Shown: piece after piece, positions 15,142 to 22,528 of the stretch
Position numbering within the stretch: position 1 is the stretch's first letter
Layout of the letters: each line of letters opens with the position of its first letter
NCBI GenBank assembly: GCA_002293965.1
Contig: DBEG01000056.1
Span: 1-22,604, forward strand
DNA: 22,604 bases
Source of the DNA: Actinobacteria bacterium UBA912
GTDB lineage: Bacteria; Actinomycetota; Coriobacteriia; Anaerosomatales; UBA912
Direction: 5' to 3'
Translations under genes and position numbers: made by a program
Notes under the pieces: model-generated
Database searches by the model: none
Told to the model about the DNA's origin: nothing
What the model saw: the letters and a program-made list of their open reading frames with translations, nothing else

Positions 15142-18100
15142 CTAGAGTAGCGTCAACACCAGTACCAGCAGGAGGAGTCCCGCGATCAGAGTCGAAGCCA
15201 CGGGCCAAGTAAGCAGATACGATTCCGCAATATTAGTGCGGTCTAGTGACGGAAGGGGTCGCCTGTTCTTCGGTTCGCGCCCGCTTTCGGCCGCTTTTGG
15301 CCTGTGGATTATCAGGGCTGTATCTACATACTCCGTAGCTCTGATGAAGGGATCAGGAATGCAGAGGTTTGCCAACGGTCCTGACTTCGCCCTTTGCCGG
15401 ACGAAGACCAGTGCTGCGACGAAGACCGACACCCCGATCACGAACGGTAGCATCAAATCCAGCACACCGTATAAGCCCAAGGCCTTCTCAACGGCCTTCT
15501 GAACCGCCGGGTCCGGCATCACCCACAGAAGCATACCTGTGAAGAAGGCAAGTACCGCGAGTGATGCAACAGCAACGGCCGAAGGCGTTGCTGAACGACC
15601 TCGCTGTTTTGGGTCTACTCGCCATGAAAGCTGGAGAACCCTAGCCATCAGCAAGGTCGTGCCGATTGCAGTCAGCGGCAACATGACATCTAGGAATGTC
15701 TTCCATTGGCCTGGAAGACCACCAAGGGACTCCTTGAGGGCCAATTTGGCTATCGCGCCGCTTGTCAGGGGCATGCCGGCCAAGGCGAGTCCAGCCAAGG
15801 CGATAACCGGGAGAGCCCAGCGCTTGGTGTTGGAGTGCAGAACGATTTCGTCGGCACCGAAGAGGGCTGCTTTTGCGAATCCATGATGAACCAGGTAGAT
15901 TCCCACTGCGCTGACTGCGACCGGCCACACCTGGGAGTTAGCAAGTCCAGCACCAATTCCGACTGTCATGATGCCAAACTGACTCATGCTCGAATACGCC
16001 AAGACTCGACGGGTCCTGGCCTGCGTGCTACCTATCAGAGCTCCGAACAGTGCGGCGACAAGACCGGCGCTGATGACGATCGAGCCCCATCCCGGAAAAT
16101 CAACGGCGCCCCCGGGAAGGAATCGAATCAAGCCGATAATGCCCGCCGAAGATGCAACGCCCGCAAGCGCAGCACCCACCCCTGAAGCAGCGGAATCGTA
16201 GGCCGATGGCATCCAGGCATGCACTCCGATCGCACCAATCTTGATGCCGAAGGCCGCAAGCAACAACCCTATTCCCAGGTCGCGCCAGGGAGAATCGACA
16301 AGAGTAGCGGTGAAGCTATCCGTGCCCAGTGACCCAATCAGCAACGCCGCCAGAAGCAGGGCTTCGCCCAAGACCGTATAGGTCATGTATACCCGACCCG
16401 CCCCGCCTTGGGGAGCTCGATCCGAGTGAGCGATCAGACCGTATGCGGACAGCGCCATCATTGCGTAAAAGGTGTAGAACATCGCCGGGTCGTGAGCGAC
16501 GGCTAAACCGATAGACCCACAAGCTGCCATCAGTAAGAAGATGCGGAATCGCCATCTATGCTGTCCTTCGACATGCCAGGCGGAGAACGCCGACACCAAC
16601 CAAACCACGCAAGCCAGGATCAGGAATAGGGTCCCTGTGGCATCCAGAAGGAAGGGCGCGGATCGCCACGGCACTGTCATCGCACTCGATGCACCCGTAA
16701 TCGCCGACGCCCATCGCGTCGGGGAGACCTCCATAAAGGACAAGGGGCCGATAAGGGAGCCAAGACCAGCGGTCAGGAGGAGTGGCAGCACCAGGAGCCG
16801 ACTCCCTTCGAAACGCTTGCTCCCCTGCTCGGGTCGGTTCATCCACTCGGGCTTAGGTGTGCCGAACCACGCGCGACCTATCATCGGGAGCAGATAGACC
16901 GCATTGAGGACGCTACTGGCAGCGAGAACGGCCAGGGGCCACACTTGTCCGCCCTCAAGAGCCCCGAGTCCCAATCCCCACTTCGAGACGAATCCGGCGA
17001 TAGGTGGAATCCCGATGATTCCGAGTGCCGCAAGTGAGAAGGCTAACATGGTCAGTGGCATCCTTCGGCCGACCCCATCCATCTCGCTGACGCGGGTAAT
17101 CTTGACCTCTTCGGCGAGTACTCCGGCAGTGAAGAACATGGTGATCTTGAGGAGGGCGTGATGCACCAGATGGGCCAACGCAGCGGCGATCGCGATCGGG
17201 GTTCCGATTGCAAGGCCCAGGACCATGTAAGAGAGTTGGCCGATTGTAGAGTAGGCAAGACGCTTCTTGATGTCATCTTGCTTGAGGGCCTTGACCGAGG
17301 CGTAGATGATGGTGAATCCCGCCAACAGGGCCAGTGGATCGAGCACGCCAAGGGCTGATGCAGCCTCGATCCCGAAAACGTCGAGTATGACACGGGCGAT
17401 TCCGAAGACGCCTGCCTTCACCACCGCGACCGCATGCAATAGCGCACTGACCGGCGCGGGTGCGACCATGGCAGCCGGCAACCAACCGTGAGCGGGGAAT
17501 AGAGCGGCCTTAACGCCAAATCCAGCGATGAGCATCGCAAAGATTGCTGTCAGTTGCGTCGAGTGCGTGTCCAGAAGTCCTACTGGGATAGAGCCCGAGG
17601 CAACGAACGCGCCTCCACCGAGAGCATGAAGCCATACCACACCTACGAGAAGCACAGCGCCACCTGTCAGTGCGTAGGCGAGGTAGGTGCGTCCGCCTTT
17701 GATGGCCGCTTGTGACCCCTTATGTGCCACCAGCGGATAGGTTGCCAAGGTAAGGGCCTCATAGAATATGAACAGACTCAGCAGATTTGATGACAGGGCG
17801 ATTCCTATAGCGGATCCGACACATATCGCAAAGAATCCGAAGAACCGGGCTTTGTCCTTCAAGTGCGACATATATCCTGTGGCATAGAAGGTCGTTACAA
17901 GCCACAAAGTGGCGGCCAGAAGTGCGAATATGACCCCGAGTCGATCAACAGTCAATCCGAAGGTGAACCCCAAGAGTGGAATCCCTAGACTAGTGCCCGC
18001 CCCGCCTTGAGCCAAATGATATCCAAGGTATCCGACGGCGCTTGTCGTGACGGCTGACCCCATCAGGCCGATTACGAAGCGAGTGCGATGCCGCGTTTCC

Positions 18101-18177
18101 CCCAGGCAGAAGATGATGATTGCGGAAACCCAAGGAGCTGACACAGCTATCATAAGGGCGAGTTGCAGCAGGCTCAT
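15142..18177 (-). CDS. Double ND5/MrpA-like antiporter subunit, 1011 residues
   Basis: This membrane protein contains two consecutive proton-translocating antiporter domains of the NuoL/MrpA/MrpD family. The first (about 1-500) keeps the key charged residues: E140 in FYEALT, K223 in GVKAALFPAHGWLP, K254 in AVVKAG and K344 in LVHHALLK. The second (about 510-860) keeps K646 and H653 in FGIKIGAIGVHAWMP and K769 in LVHHGFAK, but the positions of E140 and K254 are A572 and S677. A typical single subunit has 500-650 residues, so this is a fused duplication. A polar stretch (about 925-985) precedes one last membrane helix. The start ATG overlaps the mnhD stop by four bases (ATGA). It is last in the operon, and its end is 33 bases from the convergent cyclase gene. 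It probably supplies the MrpA ND5-like function. Confidence 0.85.
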   Translation of the reverse strand: MSLLQLALMIAVSAPWVSAIIIFCLGETRHRTRFVIGLMGSAVTTSAVGYLGYHLAQGGAGTSLGIPLLGFTFGLTVDRLGVIFALLAATLWLVTTFYATGYMSHLKDKARFFGFFAICVGSAIGIALSSNLLSLFIFYEALTLATYPLVAHKGSQAAIKGGRTYLAYALTGGAVLLVGVVWLHALGGGAFVASGSIPVGLLDTHSTQLTAIFAMLIAGFGVKAALFPAHGWLPAAMVAPAPVSALLHAVAVVKAGVFGIARVILDVFGIEAASALGVLDPLALLAGFTIIYASVKALKQDDIKKRLAYSTIGQLSYMVLGLAIGTPIAIAAALAHLVHHALLKITMFFTAGVLAEEVKITRVSEMDGVGRRMPLTMLAFSLAALGIIGIPPIAGFVSKWGLGLGALEGGQVWPLAVLAASSVLNAVYLLPMIGRAWFGTPKPEWMNRPEQGSKRFEGSRLLVLPLLLTAGLGSLIGPLSFMEVSPTRWASAITGASSAMTVPWRSAPFLLDATGTLFLILACVVWLVSAFSAWHVEGQHRWRFRIFLLMAACGSIGLAVAHDPAMFYTFYAMMALSAYGLIAHSDRAPQGGAGRVYMTYTVLGEALLLAALLIGSLGTDSFTATLVDSPWRDLGIGLLLAAFGIKIGAIGVHAWMPSAYDSAASGVGAALAGVASSAGIIGLIRFLPGGAVDFPGWGSIVISAGLVAALFGALIGSTQARTRRVLAYSSMSQFGIMTVGIGAGLANSQVWPVAVSAVGIYLVHHGFAKAALFGADEIVLHSNTKRWALPVIALAGLALAGMPLTSGAIAKLALKESLGGLPGQWKTFLDVMLPLTAIGTTLLMARVLQLSWRVDPKQRGRSATPSAVAVASLAVLAFFTGMLLWVMPDPAVQKAVEKALGLYGVLDLMLPFVIGVSVFVAALVFVRQRAKSGPLANLCIPDPFIRATEYVDTALIIHRPKAAESGREPKNRRPLPSLDRTNIAESYLLTWPVASTLIAGLLLLVLVLTLL

Positions 18178-19664
18178 CGCATCATCCCTGCAGTCAGGGA
18201 CTCAACCGCCGGGTACAACAGATCCAGTATCGGCTGACCGAAGACGCCTATCACCAACGACATCAGCGCCAGAACCAGGGGTGCGATTGTAATCACCCTG
18301 TTTGATACTCCGACTTGCAAGGGTTCCTTGCCGGACCCCATGAACAAAGCTATCACCTTGAATATGTATAGGGCCGCCAATAGGCCGCCAACAACGACAG
18401 CGCCAGCCCACCACCAGGCACCGGTTTCGATCGCAGAGGACACATACAGCCACTTGGACACAAAACCACCGGATGGCGGGAGCCCCACCATGGATACTCC
18501 AGCTATCGCAAATGTGAACGCAGGTATCGGGGCTAATCGGGACAACCCAGCCATATCCTCTAAGCGATCACTTCCCACTGCTTTGACTATTGTCCCAGCA
18601 GTCAAAAACATGGCCCCTTTGGCAAGTCCATGCGACACCGCATGGAAGAGTCCGGCACTAGCAGCGAGAACAGCGGTTTGGATGTCGTCGGCAGCCGCTA
18701 CCAGCGGAAACAACAGGAAGAGGTATCCTATCTGAGCAACCGTGGAGTAGGCGACCATCATCTTCAAGCGCTTCTGGGTGAATGCCTGAACAGATCCCCA
18801 GATGATTGCACAGACACCCAGTATCCCCATCAGCTCTGCTAGGCCGGGAATCATTTCGTGTCCGGTGAACACATGCATGAGTTTGAATATGATGTAAAAG
18901 GAGCCTTTCACGACCAGTGCCGACAGAACTGCACTGACTGGAGCAACGGCGTTCGCATGAGCTGGAGGTAACCAAAAGTGCATCGGGAAGAGTGCCGTCT
19001 TTAGGAGAAGTCCAATCACCATCAGTGCAAGACCCGCCTGAGTCGTCGGGTCAATACTGACCTGTGTGGCGAGCAGATCGAAATCCAGGACACCTGTAGA
19101 CGCGTAAACCAGGGCTACACCAAAAAGATAGATGAGGGATCCTGCCAAGGCGGAAAGGATGTAGCGCATGCCGGCAAATAGCGCAGCCCGTTCGCCAGAG
19201 ATAGCAACAAGACCCACTGCCGATATCGTCAACAGCTCGAGGCATACATATAGGTTGAATATGTCATTGGATGCAAATAGCGCAAACAACGCGGCCCACA
19301 AGAATAGCCAAAGGGACCAGAAAAGCCTGTAACTATCTTTGGGCGGAAAATAACCAGCCGAATATACGGTCACTACGCATCCCACAACGGCAGTCAATAG
19401 CATCATGACTGCCGAAACACCATCAATGGTGAGATCGATACCTAACGGAGCGCCCCATCCCCCGATGGTGTAAACCCACACTCGGTCTTGTCCGACGACG
19501 ATCCATGTGATCCATGACACTAGGACCACCTGTACGCCGGCTGCAACGAGGGCTATCGCGCGGGCCCGTTCGAACCGCACAAGAAACGCTGCTGAAGCCG
19601 CAAAGAGCAATACTGCCAGAGTGATGGCTGGCAATTGAGGTTGAATGAGATCAAGCATCATCAT
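18174..19664 (-). CDS. mnhD: Mrp/Mbh antiporter subunit D (proton-translocating)
   Basis: The 496-residue ND2/ND4-type membrane subunit has about 14 predicted helices. Conserved ion-path residues are present: E143 in CLELLTISAVGLVAI, K222 and H229 in LKTALFPMHFWLPPAHANA, and K253 in ALVVKGSF. The LPPAHANAVAPVSAVLSALVVKG stretch (232-254) is typical of MrpD/MbhH. The subunit carries protons in exchange for Na+ in Mrp complexes. Three consecutive ATG codons begin the frame, with AGGAG just upstream; the second (19661) has the best spacing. The start overlaps the end of mnhC by 14 bases. Confidence 0.92.
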   Translation of the reverse strand: MMMLDLIQPQLPAITLAVLLFAASAAFLVRFERARAIALVAAGVQVVLVSWITWIVVGQDRVWVYTIGGWGAPLGIDLTIDGVSAVMMLLTAVVGCVVTVYSAGYFPPKDSYRLFWSLWLFLWAALFALFASNDIFNLYVCLELLTISAVGLVAISGERAALFAGMRYILSALAGSLIYLFGVALVYASTGVLDFDLLATQVSIDPTTQAGLALMVIGLLLKTALFPMHFWLPPAHANAVAPVSAVLSALVVKGSFYIIFKLMHVFTGHEMIPGLAELMGILGVCAIIWGSVQAFTQKRLKMMVAYSTVAQIGYLFLLFPLVAAADDIQTAVLAASAGLFHAVSHGLAKGAMFLTAGTIVKAVGSDRLEDMAGLSRLAPIPAFTFAIAGVSMVGLPPSGGFVSKWLYVSSAIETGAWWWAGAVVVGGLLAALYIFKVIALFMGSGKEPLQVGVSNRVITIAPLVLALMSLVIGVFGQPILDLLYPAVESLTAGMMR

Positions 19665-19962
19665 CGGTCTCCTGCAGGGTGACAGCGCCTGTCTCGGTGT
19701 ATATTCGCTTGATCAACGCCAGAGAGTATGCGGTGGCCGCCACGGAAACGACTATTCCGGTCAACACCATTGCATGGGGAAGGGCATCGGGCGTAGGGCC
19801 AGGTACCCTGCGAGCTACAGAAACCAGAACGAGGAACACAGCAACCGCCATCACGTTCAATCCCATGACCTTATGGAGCAGGTGAGGCCGGACGACAAGT
19901 CCGTAGAGCCCTATGCAGAACATCGCCGCGCCTGCGAGAAGATATATCTCAATCTGCGTCAT
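19651..19962 (-). CDS. mnhC: Mrp/Mbh antiporter subunit C (NuoK-like)
   Basis: The 103-residue protein has three membrane helices (about 3-24, 30-48 and 65-90), as in NuoK/MrpC. The family stretch GLYGLVVRPHLLHKVMGLNVMAVAV links the first two, and DALPHAMVLTGIVVSVAATA begins the third. It forms part of the ion path beside MrpA and MrpD. The ATG overlaps the stop of the preceding gene by four bases (ATGA). Its acidic C-terminus (ETDDDA) overlaps the mnhD start. Confidence 0.92.
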   Translation of the reverse strand: MTQIEIYLLAGAAMFCIGLYGLVVRPHLLHKVMGLNVMAVAVFLVLVSVARRVPGPTPDALPHAMVLTGIVVSVAATAYSLALIKRIYTETGAVTLQETDDDA

Positions 19963-20699
19963 GTTGCATCGCCTCGGACATAGTCATCTGTGATCGGCGC
20001 GGCCGATGAGATGAACATGGTGACCAGGATCATCCCGATTGAAAACGTGAGCCACGTCTCGATGAGGATGATTAGTGGCTTGGCGAGATGAAGCGGATAT
20101 TCGAGTAGGTTCTTGTCGAAGAACATCGGAATGATTGCAGCAACGAGGAAGACGACGAAGCCGACTGCGATGATAATCTTCACAATTGCAGGCGAGAGCC
20201 AACCCGGGCGAACGTGTCCCGACAAGGTCACAAGAACCCCAGCTGCACCAAGTATGGAACCCGCTTGGAATGCTCCACCAGGGGCTTTCTCCCCCGCCCA
20301 GAGTAGGTATCCCGCAATCAGAATCATCATAGGAACGAGAATCCTCGTGAGGAGAGATAAGGCGGGATCCGCGAAAGGGGCAAGCCTACCCGAAGCGAGC
20401 ATACCCTCGCGCTGAAGTGAGAGAACACCGATAATCGCAAGAACCAAGACAGCTATCTCAAGTAGGGTGTCGTACCCGCGAAAGTTCAGGAGAACAGCGG
20501 TAACGGGGTTGAGCACGCCGCTGATTTGAAGGTTATCTTGGATCGAGGAAGCGACCCCCGTATCGTGCATCGGGATATACAGAACTGCGCGCGCCAGAAG
20601 GACGAATACTGCTACAAGCAGGCCGACCGCTACAATGTGCTGCGCTCTTCTGGGACGCTCAATATTGTTAGGCATTGGACGATGTCCCGTCTTCGGCAT
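19959..20699 (-). CDS. mnhB: MbhE-MnhB fusion subunit of the Mrp/Mbh antiporter
   Basis: The 246-residue membrane protein joins two parts. Residues 20-95 match the MbhE-type segment that forms the C-terminus of MrpA elsewhere (VTAVLLNFRGYDTLLEIAVL near 63-82). Residues 105-240 match MnhB/MrpB (LLWAGEKAPGGAFQAGSILG and the helices after it). MrpB alone is about 140 residues, so the extra length is explained by the first part. The start is uncertain: ATG 20699 overlaps the previous gene by 32 bases and ATG 20675 by 8; neither has a strong ribosome site and neither changes a domain. It sits between the DUF4040 subunit and mnhC, as in archaeal Mbh clusters. Confidence 0.9.
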   Translation of the reverse strand: MPKTGHRPMPNNIERPRRAQHIVAVGLLVAVFVLLARAVLYIPMHDTGVASSIQDNLQISGVLNPVTAVLLNFRGYDTLLEIAVLVLAIIGVLSLQREGMLASGRLAPFADPALSLLTRILVPMMILIAGYLLWAGEKAPGGAFQAGSILGAAGVLVTLSGHVRPGWLSPAIVKIIIAVGFVVFLVAAIIPMFFDKNLLEYPLHLAKPLIILIETWLTFSIGMILVTMFISSAAPITDDYVRGDAT

Positions 20700-20967
20700 G
20701 ACGATGCTTCGAGTACGGAACGTTGCGACTCCTCAAGTGCCCGACAGTGTCAAGCAACAGCGCGCCGGTAACCCCTGCACCAAGTGCAGCTTCAGTCAGC
20801 GCGATATCTGGAGCCGCGAGTTTGACCCACGCAAAAGAGACGAATAGTCCGAGCGCGATGAACAGAACGACGGATTTGAACAGACTCGCCTCGGAAAAGA
20901 TGCGAATGGAAAGGAGGATGAGTATCACAACGACTAGGATGTCGAGCCACAGTACTGGACTATTCAT
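20668..20967 (-). CDS. MbhD-like (DUF4040) subunit of the Mrp/Mbh antiporter
   Basis: The 99-residue protein has about three membrane segments. Its centre, LFVSFAWVKLAAPDIALTEAALGAG, is diagnostic for the MbhD/DUF4040 segment that lies inside MrpA in most bacteria; here it is a separate gene. I chose the ATG at 20967, which forms an ATGA overlap with the mnhG stop and has GGTGA six bases upstream. A second ATG at 20979 would add four residues. The polar tail (His, Ser, Asp) overlaps the start of the next gene. Confidence 0.87.
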   Translation of the reverse strand: MNSPVLWLDILVVVILILLSIRIFSEASLFKSVVLFIALGLFVSFAWVKLAAPDIALTEAALGAGVTGALLLDTVGHLRSRNVPYSKHRHAEDGTSSNA

Positions 20968-21266
20968 GGCTTCACCCATGGTTCAACGCCACTTTCACGA
21001 GCGGCCCGTGCAATGAGATGGCTCGTAGTTGCAGTGGCTACCAGAACCAAAACCCATGTGAGCATGAGACGTATGGAAACCAGTCCTGAGGCCGAATTGA
21101 GCGCCAGCGCCAAGATCAGAATTCCCAGACCAAGGTTGTCGGCTTTAGTCAATGCATGAAGTCTGGAATAGACATCGGGAAACCTGAGTAGACCGATAGT
21201 TCCAACGATGAAAAACGCAGTCGAAACAATTAGAAGCGCGATGACGAGGAAGTCCATCCAGCTCAT
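20964..21266 (-). CDS. mnhG: Mrp/Mbh antiporter subunit G
   Basis: The 100-residue protein has three membrane helices. The family signature GLLRFPDVYSRLHALTKADN, between the first and second helices, identifies MrpG/MbhC. In the Mrp complex it is a small subunit next to E and F needed for assembly. The ATG overlaps the mnhF stop by four bases and its own stop overlaps the next ATG by four bases, so all three are translationally coupled. Confidence 0.93.
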   Translation of the reverse strand: MSWMDFLVIALLIVSTAFFIVGTIGLLRFPDVYSRLHALTKADNLGLGILILALALNSASGLVSIRLMLTWVLVLVATATTSHLIARAARESGVEPWVKP

Positions 21267-21553
21267 GATACGGTCCCACCGGGTGTCTCTGAGCCCTGTA
21301 TTTGATTAGCTCGCTTCACAAAAGCAATCCCGGTAACGGCGGCCAACAATGCTAAAACGAGCGCGACATCGCGAAGTGCGGGAACCTGAAACGCCTCAGC
21401 CAGAAGCAACATCAAAGCTACACCGGTTGTGCCGAACAGCTGCGCTGCGAGCATCCTATCGGCAGCAGTTGGCCCCCTCTCGACACGTATAAACCCGAGT
21501 AACATGGTAATGAATATGACGATAGCGAATCCGACAAAGACGCCCTCAGGCAT
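21263..21553 (-). CDS. mnhF: Mrp/Mbh antiporter subunit F
   Basis: The 96-residue protein has three membrane helices. RVERGPTAADRMLAAQLFGT (residues 23-42) and LRDVALVLALLA (60-71) are the MrpF/MbhB signature. The start ATG lies inside the last codons of mnhE (8-base overlap) and its stop overlaps mnhG. Together with E and G it forms the small-subunit part of the antiporter. Confidence 0.93.
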   Translation of the reverse strand: MPEGVFVGFAIVIFITMLLGFIRVERGPTAADRMLAAQLFGTTGVALMLLLAEAFQVPALRDVALVLALLAAVTGIAFVKRANQIQGSETPGGTVS

Positions 21554-22127
21554 TCAAGTCACCGTCTTGGGATGTTTTCTCAACAGAGGGAACAGCAGGA
21601 AGCTCTAGGAGCTCGATCCCCATGATGTCCGCTATCAGATTCTCGATTCTCCTAATCTCCACAAGAACTGGTTGCTCAGTGTCCAGAACATGAAGGGCGA
21701 TCACCTCGTCCTCCAGCCCGGAACTCAAAGTACCCGGCAACAAGCTCACTGTGTATGCCAAAAGCGCACGAGTAGTAGGAGTTGGCAGCCGAAGACTGCA
21801 GACCACGATCCCGGGGGTCAGCGGCATGCTCGGCTGGAGTGCCCGCAAGGCCACATCAACGCCACCGACGACTGAGTTGCGTAGGAAGTAGGCGAGGAAT
21901 CGAATCAATGCCAGCGGCCTTATAGGCAGCCGAGTAATCGGCGACATTGCTGAGGAAACCAGGGCTGCGAATGCAGTGAAAGGAATACCGAACATCCATG
22001 AGCTGGTGTCGCCATTCGTCAAAACAACCCAGATGGCACCGAACACAACGCAGTATATAGCGAATCCTATAGCGAGTCGCGGACGCGAAGGTGCTGCACC
22101 GGACACAGAGGTCACGCTGGAGTTCAC
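21546..22127 (-). CDS. mnhE: Mrp/Mbh antiporter subunit E
   Basis: The 193-residue subunit has two hydrophobic stretches near 20-65, a helix near 80-95 and a cytoplasmic domain typical of MrpE: TRALLAYTVSLLPGTLSSGL then VIALHVLD. It is needed for assembly of the Mrp complex. I chose the GTG at 22127, whose G is the last base of the small upstream ORF's TAG stop (TAGTG), the same coupling seen at hemE-hemH. A GTG at 22139 would add four residues but lies inside the upstream ORF. No strong ribosome site precedes either, which supports re-initiation after the small ORF. Confidence 0.9.
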   Translation of the reverse strand: MNSSVTSVSGAAPSRPRLAIGFAIYCVVFGAIWVVLTNGDTSSWMFGIPFTAFAALVSSAMSPITRLPIRPLALIRFLAYFLRNSVVGGVDVALRALQPSMPLTPGIVVCSLRLPTPTTRALLAYTVSLLPGTLSSGLEDEVIALHVLDTEQPVLVEIRRIENLIADIMGIELLELPAVPSVEKTSQDGDLNA

Positions 22128-22222
22128 TAGCCTGACCACTTCTTCAGATACTTCTTGAGCAACTTTGCTATCGTCTTTTTCAGCTTCTTGTCGATCGATT
22201 TCTTGATCAGCTTCTTTGGCAT
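22127..22222 (-). CDS. 31-residue lysine-rich amphipathic small ORF upstream of mnhE
   Basis: The ATG at 22222 has an excellent ribosome site (AAAGGGTGAGG, five bases upstream) and opens 31 codons ending in TAG. Thirteen residues are lysine and one is aspartate, so net charge is about +12. Hydrophobic residues fall at 6, 10, 14, 18, 22 and 26, with 21, 25 and 29 beside them, which would put one greasy stripe on a cationic helix ending in Trp. The first residues are MPKKLIKKSIDKK. There is no signal peptide and no long hydrophobic segment. The stop shares a base with the mnhE GTG, so translation of the two is linked. I do not recognise a family. It could be a peripheral-membrane microprotein of the antiporter, a leader peptide controlling mnhE translation, or a membrane-active peptide. 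Real translation is likely from the ribosome site and the overlap; function is unknown. Confidence 0.68.
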   Translation of the reverse strand: MPKKLIKKSIDKKLKKTIAKLLKKYLKKWSG

Positions 22223-22249
22223 GCTACCTCACCCTTTCAGCCGATGCGA

Positions 22250-22324
22250 TGGTGGGCGCTAGAGGATTTGAACCTCTGACCTCTTCCGTGTCAAGGAAGC
22301 GCTCTCCCCCTGAGCTAAGCGCCC
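22250..22324 (-). tRNA. tRNA-Val (anticodon GAC)
   Basis: A full cloverleaf is present on the minus strand. The acceptor is GGGCGCT with AGCGCCC, the D stem GCTC/GAGC, the anticodon stem CTTCC/GGAAG around the loop TTGACAC (anticodon GAC), and the T arm AGAGG-TTCAAAT-CCTCT. The discriminator base is A and CCA is encoded (22250-22252). A promoter lies upstream. The next ORF on this strand starts 27 bases after the CCA, with no terminator between. Confidence 0.97.
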
Positions 22325-22330
22325 GTCCGG

Positions 22331-22363
22331 TGCGACTAGAAGGCTACTAGAATGCGACTAGAA
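22331..22363. repeat. Three tandem 11-bp direct repeats in the tRNA-Val leader
   Basis: Three adjacent units read TGCGACTAGAA, GGCTACTAGAA and TGCGACTAGAA on the plus strand. The outer two are identical and the middle differs at two or three positions in its first half. They fill the space between the presumed transcription start and the 5' end of tRNA-Val, one unit per helical turn. Confidence 0.75.
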
Positions 22364-22371
22364 CGAACGCC

Positions 22372-22399
22372 ATTGTACCAATCCTGCAGAAAATGCCAA
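22372..22399 (-). promoter_or_regulatory. Promoter of tRNA-Val (and possibly the antiporter operon)
   Basis: On the minus strand, TTGGCA (22399-22394) and TACAAT (22377-22372) are 16 bases apart; both match consensus at most positions. Transcription would begin near 22365, just before the 11-bp repeats. No other promoter fits in the 27 bases between tRNA-Val and the small ORF, so this may also drive the downstream genes. Confidence 0.65.
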
Positions 22400-22487
22400 C
22401 AGTGAACATCAAATTCGCTCAGAACATCACATCCGTCCACAGTACGGTGGTGAAATCGTTGATCGCGAAGTTCCTTCAAGGACCCAC

Positions 22488-22517
22488 TTGCACGTTATGA
22501 CAGGCCCTTGCTACACT
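22488..22517 (+). promoter_or_regulatory. Promoter of tRNA-Gly
   Basis: TTGCAC (22488-22493) and TACACT (22512-22517) are 18 bases apart and end about 11 bases before the tRNA, so the leader would be very short. An 11-base palindrome TCCTTCAAGGA (22472-22482) lies just upstream of the -35 and may be incidental. Confidence 0.65.
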
Positions 22518-22528
22518 ACCCTTCGCGT

